A stretch of 34,120 bases of DNA from an uncultured Flavobacteriales bacterium (GCA_913062955.1 CAJXZP010000045.1:1-34120); one strand, 5' to 3'. Positions 1 through 8,356 are shown, counted from the first letter of the stretch. The notes: generated from the sequence alone by a model not told the origin. Made by a program: numbers and translations.

Positions 1-17
1 TGTCGTTGCCAATTTTC

Positions 18-59
18 AAAGGGTCTCAATTATTAATTTAATTGGGACCCTTTTTTTTT
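18..59 (+). terminator. Rho-independent terminator of an upstream gene
   Basis: A stem of about 13 base pairs (18-31 with 40-53, one G-T pair) with a short AT loop is followed by a run of nine T (51-59). It reads as an intrinsic terminator on the plus strand for a gene that ends before the window. The T run is followed by two more CCTTTTTT-type tracts up to position 78. Confidence 0.85.
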
Positions 60-136
60 GCCTTTTTTTGCCTTTTTTATATCTATTTACAGCCTTTATT
101 TGTAAAATTGTCCTTTCATTTAGAAAACATATTCCT

Positions 137-1339
137 ATGAATACATATATTATTGATGGTATCCGGACTCCAATTGGAAACTTTGGAGGAACTTTGGCCC
201 CCGTTAGAACCGATGACTTGGGTGCTTTGGTGATTAAAGAATTAATTAGTAGAAATTCGAGGATTGTAACAGACGAAATTGCGGACGTTATTATGGGATG
301 TGCTAACCAGGCTGGAGAGGATAATCGAAATGTTGCGAGGATGTCTTCCTTGTTAGCTGGTTTACCTTGGAAAGTACCTGGTGAGACTGTGAATAGATTG
401 TGTGCTTCTGGCATGTCAGCGGTTGTTCATGGACAAAGAGCAATTAATAACTTAGATGGTGATTTGTTTATTACTGGTGGTGTTGAGAATATGACCCGTG
501 GCCCTTGGGTCATGTCGAAAGCATCAACCGCTTTTGGAAGAGATTCAAAAATGTATGACTCCAGTTTTGGTTGGCGTTTTGTTAATGCGAAAATGAAAGA
601 GTTGTATGGAACCGAAGGTATGGGTGATACTGCAGAGAATTTGGCAGAAATGTATTCCATATCCAGGGAAGATCAAGATCAGTTTGCATACCGGTCGCAT
701 ATGAAGGCCTATGAATCAAAAATTAATGGGATTCTAGGGGAAGAAATAATTTCTGTTACCATACCTAGAAGGAAACAAGATGATTTAATCTTTTCAGCAG
801 ATGAGTTTATTAAGCCAAATACGACCACGGAGAGACTAGGTAAATTAAGAGCAGCATTTAAAACTAACGGTTCTGTAACCGCAGGGAATTCATCTGGTTT
901 AAATGATGGAGCTGCGGCTATATTATTGGCTTCGGAAAGAGGGGTAGAGAAATATGGTTTAGAACCTATGGCTAGGGTCATCTCTTCAGGGGTTGCAGGA
1001 GTTGAGCCAAGAATAATGGGAATAGGTCCTGTGTATGCAAGTGAAATTGCCTTAAAGAAAGTGGGACTTACTTTGGATGATATGGATGTGATAGAATTGA
1101 ATGAAGCATTTGCAGCGCAATCTTTAGCATGTACCCGTAAAATGGGTTTAGCTGATGATGATCCAAGAATTAACCCGAATGGTGGAGCTATTGCAATTGG
1201 TCATCCACTGGGTGTTTCTGGAACAAGAATCATTCTTGCTGCGGCAAAAGAATTACAAAGATCCAATGGTCGTTATGCCTTATGTACCATGTGTATTGGT
1301 GTGGGACAAGGGTATGCTGTTATTATTGAACGGGTTTAA
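137..1339 (+). CDS. Acetyl-CoA acetyltransferase family thiolase (3-oxoadipyl-CoA thiolase-like)
   Basis: A 400-residue thiolase, the usual length for the PcaF/PaaJ branch. Family members cleave a 3-oxoacyl-CoA with CoA, or run the reverse Claisen condensation, in the cytoplasm. The nucleophile Cys89 lies in VNRLCASGM, the NEAFAAQ block is present, and His356 (GHPLG) and Cys386 (CIGVGQG) complete the active site. The N-terminal wording (IDGIRTPIG, then VRTDDLGA) resembles 3-oxoadipyl-CoA thiolases more than plain acetoacetyl-CoA thiolases, but substrate cannot be fixed from sequence. The ATG at 137 was chosen because the family begins at this point; the frame is open upstream only through a poly-T tract from a TTG at 68. 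The next gene starts on the base after the stop. No other beta-ketoadipate or phenylacetate gene is nearby. Confidence 0.9.
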   Translation: MNTYIIDGIRTPIGNFGGTLAPVRTDDLGALVIKELISRNSRIVTDEIADVIMGCANQAGEDNRNVARMSSLLAGLPWKVPGETVNRLCASGMSAVVHGQRAINNLDGDLFITGGVENMTRGPWVMSKASTAFGRDSKMYDSSFGWRFVNAKMKELYGTEGMGDTAENLAEMYSISREDQDQFAYRSHMKAYESKINGILGEEIISVTIPRRKQDDLIFSADEFIKPNTTTERLGKLRAAFKTNGSVTAGNSSGLNDGAAAILLASERGVEKYGLEPMARVISSGVAGVEPRIMGIGPVYASEIALKKVGLTLDDMDVIELNEAFAAQSLACTRKMGLADDDPRINPNGGAIAIGHPLGVSGTRIILAAAKELQRSNGRYALCTMCIGVGQGYAVIIERV

Positions 1340-2011
1340 ATGGAATTTACTATCGATGTATATGCAACGGGACGTTATCAACAATTGGGAGAGGTAACGG
1401 AGGAAACACGTGCCATTTGGTTTGTATTTCACGGCTATGCGATGAATTCGAAATCTTTTGTTAATGAATTTGATTGTATACTTGACGATCAAACCGTGAT
1501 AATAGCACCGGAGGGCTTACATAGATTTTATTCTAAAAGTACCAGTGGTCATGTTGCAGCTAACTGGATGACGAAAGAACTTCGGGAGAGTGATATTGAA
1601 AATAATATCAAGTTTATTAATTCGATTTATGGAGTATTGAAAGGAAAGGGCCTAAATGAGAATGTGAAATTAGGGATTCTTGGTTTTTCTCAGGGTGGGC
1701 CAACGTCCATACGTTGGGCAGCCCAGTTAAACAGGGATGTTCAAGAAATTGTTATTTGGGGTTCAGATATTCCCGCAGATGTTATAGATAATATACATGG
1801 ATTGCGGAAAATTAATGAGTCTGCACTTAAAATTATTGTTGGTTCTAATGATGAGTATATTTCTTCAGATCAAGTGGATGATTTAATTGTGGATTTACAC
1901 GATAAGGGGGTTGATTTCGATTTTCATACTTTTGAGGGAAAACATGAATTACATGAGGATTCGATTCGTTATTTTCATGCAAGGTTGGTGGATGAAAAGT
2001 TAGAATATTAG
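1340..2011 (+). CDS. Alpha/beta-hydrolase, phospholipase/carboxylesterase (YpfH/EstB-like) family
   Basis: A 223-residue serine hydrolase of the small carboxylesterase/phospholipase type. An oxyanion-hole segment FHGYA lies near residue 30, the nucleophile elbow GFSQGG has Ser117, and Asp171 (GSNDEY) and His202 (EGKHEL) complete a likely triad. There is no signal peptide, so it is probably cytoplasmic and acts on a soluble ester or thioester. Its ATG directly abuts the thiolase stop (TAAATG), implying co-transcription and probably translational coupling. The pairing suggests a shared acyl or acyl-CoA substrate, but that is inference. A shared bidirectional terminator lies downstream. Confidence 0.8.
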   Translation: MEFTIDVYATGRYQQLGEVTEETRAIWFVFHGYAMNSKSFVNEFDCILDDQTVIIAPEGLHRFYSKSTSGHVAANWMTKELRESDIENNIKFINSIYGVLKGKGLNENVKLGILGFSQGGPTSIRWAAQLNRDVQEIVIWGSDIPADVIDNIHGLRKINESALKIIVGSNDEYISSDQVDDLIVDLHDKGVDFDFHTFEGKHELHEDSIRYFHARLVDEKLEY

Positions 2012-2364
2012 CTTAATTGTACTTTCCGTATTAAAAAGGGATTTTTCCAAGATTCAAAGAATCGAGGATGTTTTGCGAAGCGAATTAATTGGTTACTCAG
2101 GGGTTTTATTGATATCCTATTTTTGTTGCTCATAGAGCTTTAAACTTTGTGCGGAATCAGGATTCTTGTAGTTTTTAGGAATATTAGATATGGATTAAAT
2201 TGTTGTTAACTATCGTCAATCTTTTTGGTGATGTCTGTAAATTACAATTCTTTTTTGCTAAAAGAAATTGGTGGATGGTTATGTATACGAAGATAATTGC
2301 TGTTATGAGGCATGAAAAAAGCCTTCAATAAATTTGAAGGCTTTTTTACATTTATAAATTTGTC
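2012..2364. other. Gene-free interval between convergent genes
   Basis: No credible reading frame lies here on either strand. At 2118-2125 there is a plus-strand TATTTTTG matching the Bacteroidota -7 element, but no well-spaced TTG lies upstream. Two small GATTC/GAATC inverted repeats are present (2051-2064 and 2154-2165), and the interval ends in a strong terminator at 2315-2347. A short non-coding transcript is possible but unproven. Confidence 0.4.
2315..2347. terminator. Bidirectional terminator between the hydrolase gene and fabD
   Basis: An 8-bp stem GCCTTCAA/TTGAAGGC (2321-2328 with 2334-2341) is flanked by an A run on the left and a T run on the right, so it can end transcription from both sides. 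It suits the convergent hydrolase gene (+) and fabD (-). Confidence 0.85.
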
Positions 2365-3246
2365 TTATATGGATCCTGTAAAGGTTGGGAATTTTCTGTC
2401 AATCTTTTTGATTAACCCTTGTAGAACTTTACCCGGGCCTACTTCAGTAAGTTCAGTCATTCCATCAGTGATCATTTGATTTTCGATTTGTGTCCATAAA
2501 ACAGGAGCTGTTAATTGAGAAATCAGGTTTGTTTTTATTGTCGCAGAATCCCTTTCGGATTTTGCAGATACATTTTGGTAAATAGGGCAAATTGGTGTAT
2601 TTACGGTAGCTTTTTCTATTGCAGCGGCCAGTTCTTCTTTTGCGGGATCCATCATTGGCGAGTGAAATGCACCACCAACAGGTAGAATCATTGCACGTTT
2701 AGCACCTGCAGCGGTTAGCTTTTCACAGGCTGCTTGGATTGCTTTTACTTCACCAGAAATGACTAGTTGTCCAGGGGAATTGTAATTTGCAGGAACAACA
2801 ATCCCTTCAGTTTCTTTACAAATATCCTCGATAACAGCATCTTCCAAGCCAATTATTGCGGCCATTGTGGAAGGTTTAATTTCACATGCTTTTTGCATGG
2901 CCAAAGCTCTTTTTGAAACTAAGGATAGACCATCTTCAAAAGAAAGCCCTCCCGCAGCTACTAATGCAGAAAACTCACCTAGACTGTGACCTGCTACCAT
3001 ATCAGGTGAGAAGTTTTCTCCCATTAGTTTCGTTAGAATAACGGAATGTAAAAAAACAGCTGGTTGTGTTACTTTGGTTTGTTTTAATTCTTCAGCGGAG
3101 CCTTCGAACATAATTTTTGAAATATCAAATCCCAAAATGTCTGTGGCTTGAGAAAAAAGATCTTTTGCTAAATCGGAAGCTTCGAATAGGTCCAAACCCA
3201 TTCCTGTAAATTGGGCTCCTTGCCCTGGAAAAACATATCCTTTCAT
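2365..3246 (-). CDS. fabD: Malonyl-CoA:ACP transacylase
   Basis: A 293-residue FabD, which moves malonyl from CoA to acyl carrier protein for type II fatty acid synthesis in the cytoplasm. The N-terminal FPGQGAQ block, the nucleophile Ser88 in GHSLGE, Arg113 (which binds the malonyl carboxylate in the family) and His195 in GGAFHSP are all present, so it should be active. The ATG at 3246 gives the classical start MKGYVFPGQG. A longer reading would begin at a TTG (3270) that lies inside the likely -7 promoter element, so it is rejected. It is a single-gene unit here, divergent from hldD, with no fabH, fabG or acpP beside it. Confidence 0.95.
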   Translation of the reverse strand: MKGYVFPGQGAQFTGMGLDLFEASDLAKDLFSQATDILGFDISKIMFEGSAEELKQTKVTQPAVFLHSVILTKLMGENFSPDMVAGHSLGEFSALVAAGGLSFEDGLSLVSKRALAMQKACEIKPSTMAAIIGLEDAVIEDICKETEGIVVPANYNSPGQLVISGEVKAIQAACEKLTAAGAKRAMILPVGGAFHSPMMDPAKEELAAAIEKATVNTPICPIYQNVSAKSERDSATIKTNLISQLTAPVLWTQIENQMITDGMTELTEVGPGKVLQGLIKKIDRKFPTFTGSI

Positions 3247-3267
3247 GTATATTAATTTATCGAGGGG

Positions 3268-3275
3268 CAAATGTA
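3268..3275 (-). promoter_or_regulatory. Bacteroidota -7 element for fabD
   Basis: Minus-strand TACATTTG matches TAnnTTTG exactly and sits 21 bases upstream of the fabD ATG. No TTG lies at the ideal upstream distance, so only the -7 half is supported. Confidence 0.45.
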
Positions 3276-3328
3276 ATTTAATTAAGAATATTGAATAGGT
3301 TAGATGGAAATAGTTACTGTTGACTCCT

Positions 3329-3336
3329 TATCTTTG
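3329..3336 (+). promoter_or_regulatory. Bacteroidota -7 element for hldD
   Basis: Plus-strand TATCTTTG matches TAnnTTTG and ends 19 bases before the hldD ATG. The -33 TTG is not found at the usual distance, so the call is moderate. Confidence 0.4.
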
Positions 3337-3355
3337 TTTACTCAAATTTTATTAT

Positions 3356-4321
3356 ATGATTGTAGTTACCGGAGCAGCTGGATTTATTGCGAGTGCATTA
3401 GTTAGCAAATTAAATAAAGAAGGGTATAATGATATTGTCGTAGTGGATGATTTTTCTCGGAAGGATAAGGTTAGGAATTTAGAGGGGAAAAAGTTTACCG
3501 CTAAAGTCGATCGAGATGAATTTCATAATTGGTTGGATGAAAATCATAAGCTCACGGAATTTATTTTTCATTTGGGAGCTCGTACGGATACAACCGAATT
3601 TGATGTGGCGATTTTTGATACACTGAACCTGAATTACACGAAAAAACTTTGGACGCAATGTGTTCAATACGGACTTCCTTTTGTTTATGCTTCTTCTGCT
3701 GCTACTTATGGTATGGGTGAGTTAGGGTATGAGGATAAAGATGATTTAGCTTTTGAACTTAAACCATTAAATCCCTATGGAGATTCAAAGAATGATTTTG
3801 ATAAATGGGCTTTGGAACAAGAAGAAAAACCTTACCATTGGGTAGGGTGTAAATTCTTTAATGTTTTTGGCCCTAATGAATATCATAAAGGACGTATGGC
3901 TTCCGTGGTGATGCATACCTTTAACCAAATTCAAAAGACGGGAGGAATGAAATTATTTGGTTCACATAATCCAGATTATAAGGATGGGGAACAAATTAGA
4001 GATTTTATTTATGTGGAAGATGTATTAAATGTTCTGCTATTTCATATGGAAAAGAGGGACCATTCAGGGTTGTATAATTTGGGGACTGGAAAATCACGTA
4101 CTTTTTATGATTTAGCGGCAGCCACTTTTACAGCTATGGACCTGGAACCGAATATTAGTTTTATTCCTACACCTGAAGATATTAGAGACACCTATCAGTA
4201 TTTTACCGAAGCAACCGTTGACAAGTTAGGGGCCGCTGGTTATACGAAGCCTTTCACAGAATTGGAAGATGCAATTACAGATTACGTTCAGAATTATCTA
4301 ATGACTAATTCTTACTATTAA
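3356..4321 (+). CDS. hldD: ADP-L-glycero-D-manno-heptose 6-epimerase
   Basis: A 321-residue short-chain dehydrogenase of the extended class, matching HldD/RfaD. That enzyme epimerises ADP-D-glycero-D-manno-heptose at C6 to make the heptose donor for the lipopolysaccharide inner core, using bound NADP in the cytoplasm. The Rossmann motif GAAGFI begins at residue 6, followed by HLGARTDTT near 72-80, SSAATYG near 114, and the catalytic pair Tyr141/Lys145 in NPYGDSK. The KFFNVFGPNEYHKGRMAS block is typical of HldD. The ATG at 3356 starts directly with MIVVTGAAG; a longer frame from 3320 adds 12 unrelated residues overlapping the promoter. No other heptose gene is in the window. Confidence 0.9.
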   Translation: MIVVTGAAGFIASALVSKLNKEGYNDIVVVDDFSRKDKVRNLEGKKFTAKVDRDEFHNWLDENHKLTEFIFHLGARTDTTEFDVAIFDTLNLNYTKKLWTQCVQYGLPFVYASSAATYGMGELGYEDKDDLAFELKPLNPYGDSKNDFDKWALEQEEKPYHWVGCKFFNVFGPNEYHKGRMASVVMHTFNQIQKTGGMKLFGSHNPDYKDGEQIRDFIYVEDVLNVLLFHMEKRDHSGLYNLGTGKSRTFYDLAAATFTAMDLEPNISFIPTPEDIRDTYQYFTEATVDKLGAAGYTKPFTELEDAITDYVQNYLMTNSYY

Positions 4322-4324
4322 GGA

Positions 4325-4663
4325 TTAATCTAATGACTTTTTTAGGTCCATTAGAAATGACTTTATTTGTTGTAGGTGATCAATGATCTCTTGCTCGTTA
4401 ATAACGTCTTGTTTGTTGTCTTTGAGTTTCTTTTTGGCACCATCCAAGGTGAAACCTCTTTCTTTTACCAAGTGGTAAATAATTTTGAGGTTTTCGATAT
4501 CTTGGGGGGTAAATAGCCGGTTTCCTTTTGCGTTCTTTTTGGGTTTGATGATATCAAATTCATTTTCCCAATAGCGAATTAAAGAGGTATTAACATCAAA
4601 CATTTTGGCTACCTCACCAATCGGGTAGAACATTTTTTGTACTGGTTTGGTTTTTACTGGCAT
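4325..4663 (-). CDS. Small MerR-family transcriptional regulator
   Basis: A 112-residue DNA-binding protein. Residues 12-33 (FYPIGEVAKMFDVNTSLIRY) form the MerR winged helix-turn-helix with the usual tyrosine-tryptophan turn (RYWE), and the wing and second helix pair run to about residue 80. The tail is a short charged helix with no metal-binding cysteines and no recognisable effector domain, so no inducer can be predicted. Its ATG abuts the stop of the M23 peptidase gene upstream (TAAATG), so the two are co-transcribed and probably translationally coupled. Its 3' end lies three bases from the stop of hldD on the other strand. Target genes are unknown. Confidence 0.85.
   Translation of the reverse strand: MPVKTKPVQKMFYPIGEVAKMFDVNTSLIRYWENEFDIIKPKKNAKGNRLFTPQDIENLKIIYHLVKERGFTLDGAKKKLKDNKQDVINEQEIIDHLQQIKSFLMDLKKSLD
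4329..4355. other. Hairpin at the convergent hldD / merR-like junction
   Basis: TCTAATGAC (4329-4337) pairs with GTC-C-ATTAGA (4346-4355) with one bulged base, around an eight-base loop. It spans the last codons of the MerR-like gene. Neither side carries a good T tract, so it is at best a weak terminator for the convergent genes. Confidence 0.3.
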
Positions 4664-5635
4664 TTAGTCTAAGGATTGGTTAGCAGCAGAAGAAATTTCC
4701 AACATAAGTTCATATTCCTCTGGTGTGAGATCATTTGAATAGAAATTGGCAGGATTTATTTTATGCCCATTTTTTTCAACTTCGTAATGTAAATGAGGGC
4801 CTGTAGAAGTCCCTGTATTGCCAACATAACCGATTACATCTCCTCGTTTAATTTTTTGTCCAACTCTAACGTTAAACTTACTTAGATGCGCATATCTCGT
4901 TTGGTATCCGTAACCATGTTTTATGACTACGCTATTACCATAACCTCTACGTTTACGTTCAATTTTCACCACAATACCATCTCCAGTTGAGTTTATTTCG
5001 GTACCTTTTGGAGCGGTAAAATCCATGCCCGTATGCATTTTACGGACTTTATAAACGGGGTGCATTCTCATTCCATAACCAGAAGCCATACGTGTTAAAT
5101 TTGCCTTAGCTACAGGCATTATTGCTGGAATAGAGGCCATCATCTTCTCCTTATTTCGAGCCATTTGATAAACGTCATCTAAAGATTTTGATTGAATGTA
5201 AACTTGTTTAGAAAGTTTATCTAGATGCTTTGTGGTGCGTGCAATTTCTTCAGAGTTATCAAAACCCATAAGGCCTTTATATCTGTCTGAACCCCCAAAC
5301 CCAGCATTTCTTACTTCCGCAGGAATAGGTTCTGCTTCAAAAATGACACGGTAAATATTATCATCTCGTTCTTCTATGTTTCCCAAAACTTTTTCTAAAT
5401 CATGGATTCGTTTGTTGATGATTCCGTATTGAAGTTTCCATTGTTCGTTTTCACGTTGCAATTCTTTTTCCTTCGGGGAGGAGAATAAATACAGGAAAGT
5501 AACTAAGAAAAGTCCGCCAAAAACAACGCCCGTTGCTATATAACCTAGTGTGGTTATCGTTTTTGACTTTAAAGAGGATTCTTCTTTCTCATAACTTAGC
5601 GTTCCTGGATTGTACTTGTATTTAATATTTGCCAT
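4664..5635 (-). CDS. Membrane-anchored M23 family metallopeptidase
   Basis: A 323-residue protein with a lysine-rich cytoplasmic head, one transmembrane segment at about 27-50, a charged probable coiled-coil region at about 55-95, and a C-terminal LytM/M23 zinc peptidase domain at about 180-300. The zinc and catalytic residues are intact: His201 and Asp205 (HTGMD), His250 (RYAHLS) and His281/His283 (GPHLHYE). It should hydrolyse peptidoglycan cross-bridges or stems in the periplasm; the intact site argues against an inactive EnvC-like regulator. It is the first gene of a two-gene unit with the MerR-like regulator and diverges from alaS across 94 bases that hold promoters for both directions. 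The ATG at 5635 lies 25 bases after a good -7 element. Confidence 0.88.
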   Translation of the reverse strand: MANIKYKYNPGTLSYEKEESSLKSKTITTLGYIATGVVFGGLFLVTFLYLFSSPKEKELQRENEQWKLQYGIINKRIHDLEKVLGNIEERDDNIYRVIFEAEPIPAEVRNAGFGGSDRYKGLMGFDNSEEIARTTKHLDKLSKQVYIQSKSLDDVYQMARNKEKMMASIPAIMPVAKANLTRMASGYGMRMHPVYKVRKMHTGMDFTAPKGTEINSTGDGIVVKIERKRRGYGNSVVIKHGYGYQTRYAHLSKFNVRVGQKIKRGDVIGYVGNTGTSTGPHLHYEVEKNGHKINPANFYSNDLTPEEYELMLEISSAANQSLD

Positions 5636-5660
5636 ATATATTCAAGGAAAATTGAAAGGC

Positions 5661-5690
5661 CAAAATTAAGGAATTAATCTATTTTTGCAA
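5661..5690 (-). promoter_or_regulatory. Promoter of the M23 peptidase-merR unit
   Basis: On the minus strand a TTG (5690-5688), a 19-base spacer and TAATTTTG (5668-5661) fit the Bacteroidota consensus exactly, 25 bases before the ATG. The TTG lies inside the sequence that also forms the alaS -7 region on the other strand. Confidence 0.6.
5680..5687 (+). promoter_or_regulatory. Bacteroidota -7 element for alaS
   Basis: Plus-strand TATTTTTG matches TAnnTTTG, 42 bases before the alaS ATG. The nearest upstream TTG (5652-5654) leaves a 25-base spacer, slightly too long, so confidence is moderate. Confidence 0.45.
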
Positions 5691-5729
5691 TCGCTAAAAG
5701 AGAAGGCTAACATTTTTTAAATTATTCGT

Positions 5730-8345
5730 ATGAATTGGGATTCAAATACAATTAGGAAACAGTTTTTTGATTACTTCAAAGAGAAAGGACATAAAATCGT
5801 TCCATCCTCACCTATGGTGATTAAAGACGATCCAACTTTGATGTTTACCAATGCGGGGATGAATCAGTTTAAAGAATTCTTTTTGGGGCAAACAGAAGCG
5901 AAGGATGTTCGTGTCGCTGATTCTCAAAAATGTTTAAGAGTTTCGGGAAAACATAATGATTTGGAGGAAGTGGGTGTAGACACTTATCATCATACCATGT
6001 TTGAGATGTTGGGGAATTGGTCATTTGGAGATTACTTCAAAGCGGATGCTATTGAAATGGCATGGGACTTATTGACCAATGTTTATAAAATTGATAAAGA
6101 TCGTATTTATATAACGGTTTTTTCTGGTGCAGCTGAAGATGGGACAGGAGCTGATATTGAGGCGGAGAATATTTGGAAGAAATTTGCGGATGCGGATAGA
6201 ATAATGCGCTTTGACAAAAAGGACAACTTTTGGGAAATGGGCGAAACGGGACCTTGTGGTCCTTGTTCTGAAATCCATGTGGATATTCGTTCCCAAGAGG
6301 AACGTGCTAAGGTAGATGGAAAGACTCTTGTGAATATGGATCATCCTCAAGTCATTGAGATTTGGAATTTGGTTTTTATTCAGTACACTCGAATGTTTGA
6401 TAGATCCCTACAAGAATTACCCGCAAAACATATTGATACAGGAATGGGGCTGGAACGTTTGGCTATGGTGTTGCAAGCCAAACAGTCGAACTATGACACA
6501 GATATTTTTAGCTCTCTTATTTCTGAGTTAGGGAAGTATACGGATAAAAAGTACGGTGCTACAGACAGTAGAGAAGATGTCGCTTTTAGAGTTATTGCGG
6601 ATCATATTAGAGCGGTTGGTTTTGCAATTGCTGATGGTCAATTACCTTCGAATACGGGGGCTGGATATGTAATTCGTAGAATTTTAAGAAGAGCTGTTCG
6701 TTTTGGGTATAGCTTTTTAGGGTTGGAATCGGCTACTTTAACAAAATTAGTAGGTCCATTATGTGATTTGATGGGCGACCAATTTGTTGAATTGAAGAAA
6801 CAACGAGGTTTAATTCAAAAGGTAATTTTGGAAGAAGAGGATAGTTTTCTTCGTACTCTTTCAAAAGGGATTGTAAAATTTGAGGAATATAAAAAGAATC
6901 ACCACCAAGTGAAAGGTGATTTCGCTTTTGAATTGTATGATACGTTTGGGTTTCCAATTGACTTGACGCAGTTAATGGCTGCCGAAGCAGAAATGTTAGT
7001 AGATACAAAGGGTTTTGAATCTGCATTGGAGGAACAACGAAACAGGTCACGAATGGCGACCAAAGTTGTTGCTGAAGACTGGGTTGTTTTATTGGAAGAT
7101 GATGTGGAAGAATTTGTCGGTTATGACTATCAACAAACGGACGTATTCATTACGAAGTACCGAAAAGTAAACCAGAAGGGAAAGGAATTTTTCCAATTGG
7201 TATTTAATATTACTCCCTTTTACCCGGAAGGAGGAGGACAAGTTGGCGACCAAGGTTTTATTGAATGGGAGGGTGTGAAAACCAAAATTGTCAATACAAA
7301 AAAAGAAAACAAGTTAATTATTCACTTTGTTACTGAATTGCCGGCAAAACCAACTGCAAAGTTTAATGCGGTTGTTGCTAATGAAAAGAGAACGTTAACT
7401 ACCGGAAATCATTCGGCAACACATTTATTGCATCATGCATTGAGAGATGTGTTGGGAGCGCATGTAGAGCAGAAAGGTTCTATGGTTAACGAAAAGTATT
7501 TACGTTTTGACTTCTCGCATTTCCAGAAAATGGATAAGGAAGAAATACGGAAAATTGAATTACGTGTAAATGAAAAGGTGCGTCAAAACATTTTATTGGA
7601 AGAAAGCAGAGCCTTACCTATTGCCGAAGCCGAAAAAATGGGTGCCATGATGCTTTTCGGTGAAAAGTATGGCGATTTGGTTCGTGTGATTAAGTTTGGT
7701 GAATCCATGGAATTATGCGGAGGAACCCATGTGAAATCGACTGGGGAGATCGGATTTTTTAAAATAGTATCTGAAGGTGCCATTGCTGCCGGTGTTCGTA
7801 GAATTGAAGCCGTTACAGGTAAGGAGGCGCAAAACTTGATATTCTCGACCATGGATACATTGGATGCATTGAGAAATTCATTAAGAAACCCGAAAAATAT
7901 TCATAAGTCATTAGCGGATGTTTTGGATTCAAATTCGGAATTACAAAAGGAGGTAAGTTCTTTTAGAGCTGAAAGTGTAAAGAACTACAAGAATGTGATT
8001 AAATCGGAAGTAGAACCATTAAATGGAGTTCATTTCATCGCGCGTACATTGGAGATGAATAATGAGGATGTAAAAACATTGGTTCATGAGTTACGTAAAG
8101 AAGTGGAAGATCTGTTCATAGTGATAGGAACACAATCTGGGGATAAGGCCACCTTGACTATTGGCGTTTCTGATTCGATTGTAAAATCTAAAGATTTGAA
8201 TGCGGGTAAGATTATTCGGGAGATAGCCAAGAAGATTCAAGGTGGTGGCGGAGGCCAACCATTTTTTGCAACTGCTGGAGGTAAGAATGCTGCAGGACTG
8301 GAGGAGGCTTTGTTAGACGCAAGAGCTATTGTACAAACGGCATAA
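5730..8345 (+). CDS. alaS: Alanyl-tRNA synthetase
   Basis: An 871-residue full-length AlaS, which charges tRNA-Ala using ATP. The class II catalytic core occupies roughly the first 250 residues (it opens with the family pattern around TNAGMNQFK and includes GLERLAM), followed by the tRNA-recognition region. The editing domain has its zinc-binding HxxxH at His561/His565 and Cys663/His667 in CGGTH, so mischarged Ser/Gly can be cleared. The glycine-rich C-Ala end (GGGGGQPFFATAGG) is present. The ATG at 5730 starts with MNWDSNTIRKQFFDYF, a normal start for the family. It is a single-gene unit ending at a strong hairpin terminator and diverges from the M23 peptidase gene. Confidence 0.98.
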   Translation: MNWDSNTIRKQFFDYFKEKGHKIVPSSPMVIKDDPTLMFTNAGMNQFKEFFLGQTEAKDVRVADSQKCLRVSGKHNDLEEVGVDTYHHTMFEMLGNWSFGDYFKADAIEMAWDLLTNVYKIDKDRIYITVFSGAAEDGTGADIEAENIWKKFADADRIMRFDKKDNFWEMGETGPCGPCSEIHVDIRSQEERAKVDGKTLVNMDHPQVIEIWNLVFIQYTRMFDRSLQELPAKHIDTGMGLERLAMVLQAKQSNYDTDIFSSLISELGKYTDKKYGATDSREDVAFRVIADHIRAVGFAIADGQLPSNTGAGYVIRRILRRAVRFGYSFLGLESATLTKLVGPLCDLMGDQFVELKKQRGLIQKVILEEEDSFLRTLSKGIVKFEEYKKNHHQVKGDFAFELYDTFGFPIDLTQLMAAEAEMLVDTKGFESALEEQRNRSRMATKVVAEDWVVLLEDDVEEFVGYDYQQTDVFITKYRKVNQKGKEFFQLVFNITPFYPEGGGQVGDQGFIEWEGVKTKIVNTKKENKLIIHFVTELPAKPTAKFNAVVANEKRTLTTGNHSATHLLHHALRDVLGAHVEQKGSMVNEKYLRFDFSHFQKMDKEEIRKIELRVNEKVRQNILLEESRALPIAEAEKMGAMMLFGEKYGDLVRVIKFGESMELCGGTHVKSTGEIGFFKIVSEGAIAAGVRRIEAVTGKEAQNLIFSTMDTLDALRNSLRNPKNIHKSLADVLDSNSELQKEVSSFRAESVKNYKNVIKSEVEPLNGVHFIARTLEMNNEDVKTLVHELRKEVEDLFIVIGTQSGDKATLTIGVSDSIVKSKDLNAGKIIREIAKKIQGGGGGQPFFATAGGKNAAGLEEALLDARAIVQTA

Positions 8346-8356
8346 ATAAATTGAAC

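Noticed and set aside
68-136. Upstream in-frame extension of the thiolase from a TTG codon
   Set aside because: It would encode a Phe/Leu-rich stretch from the poly-T tract, and thiolases begin at the MNTYIIDGIRTP segment.
3320-3355. Upstream in-frame extension of hldD (12 codons)
   Set aside because: It overlaps the TATCTTTG promoter element, and the Rossmann fold starts properly at MIVVTG.
4329-4355. Hairpin between hldD and the MerR-like gene as a full bidirectional terminator
   Set aside because: No T tract follows on either strand; it is listed only as a weak hairpin.
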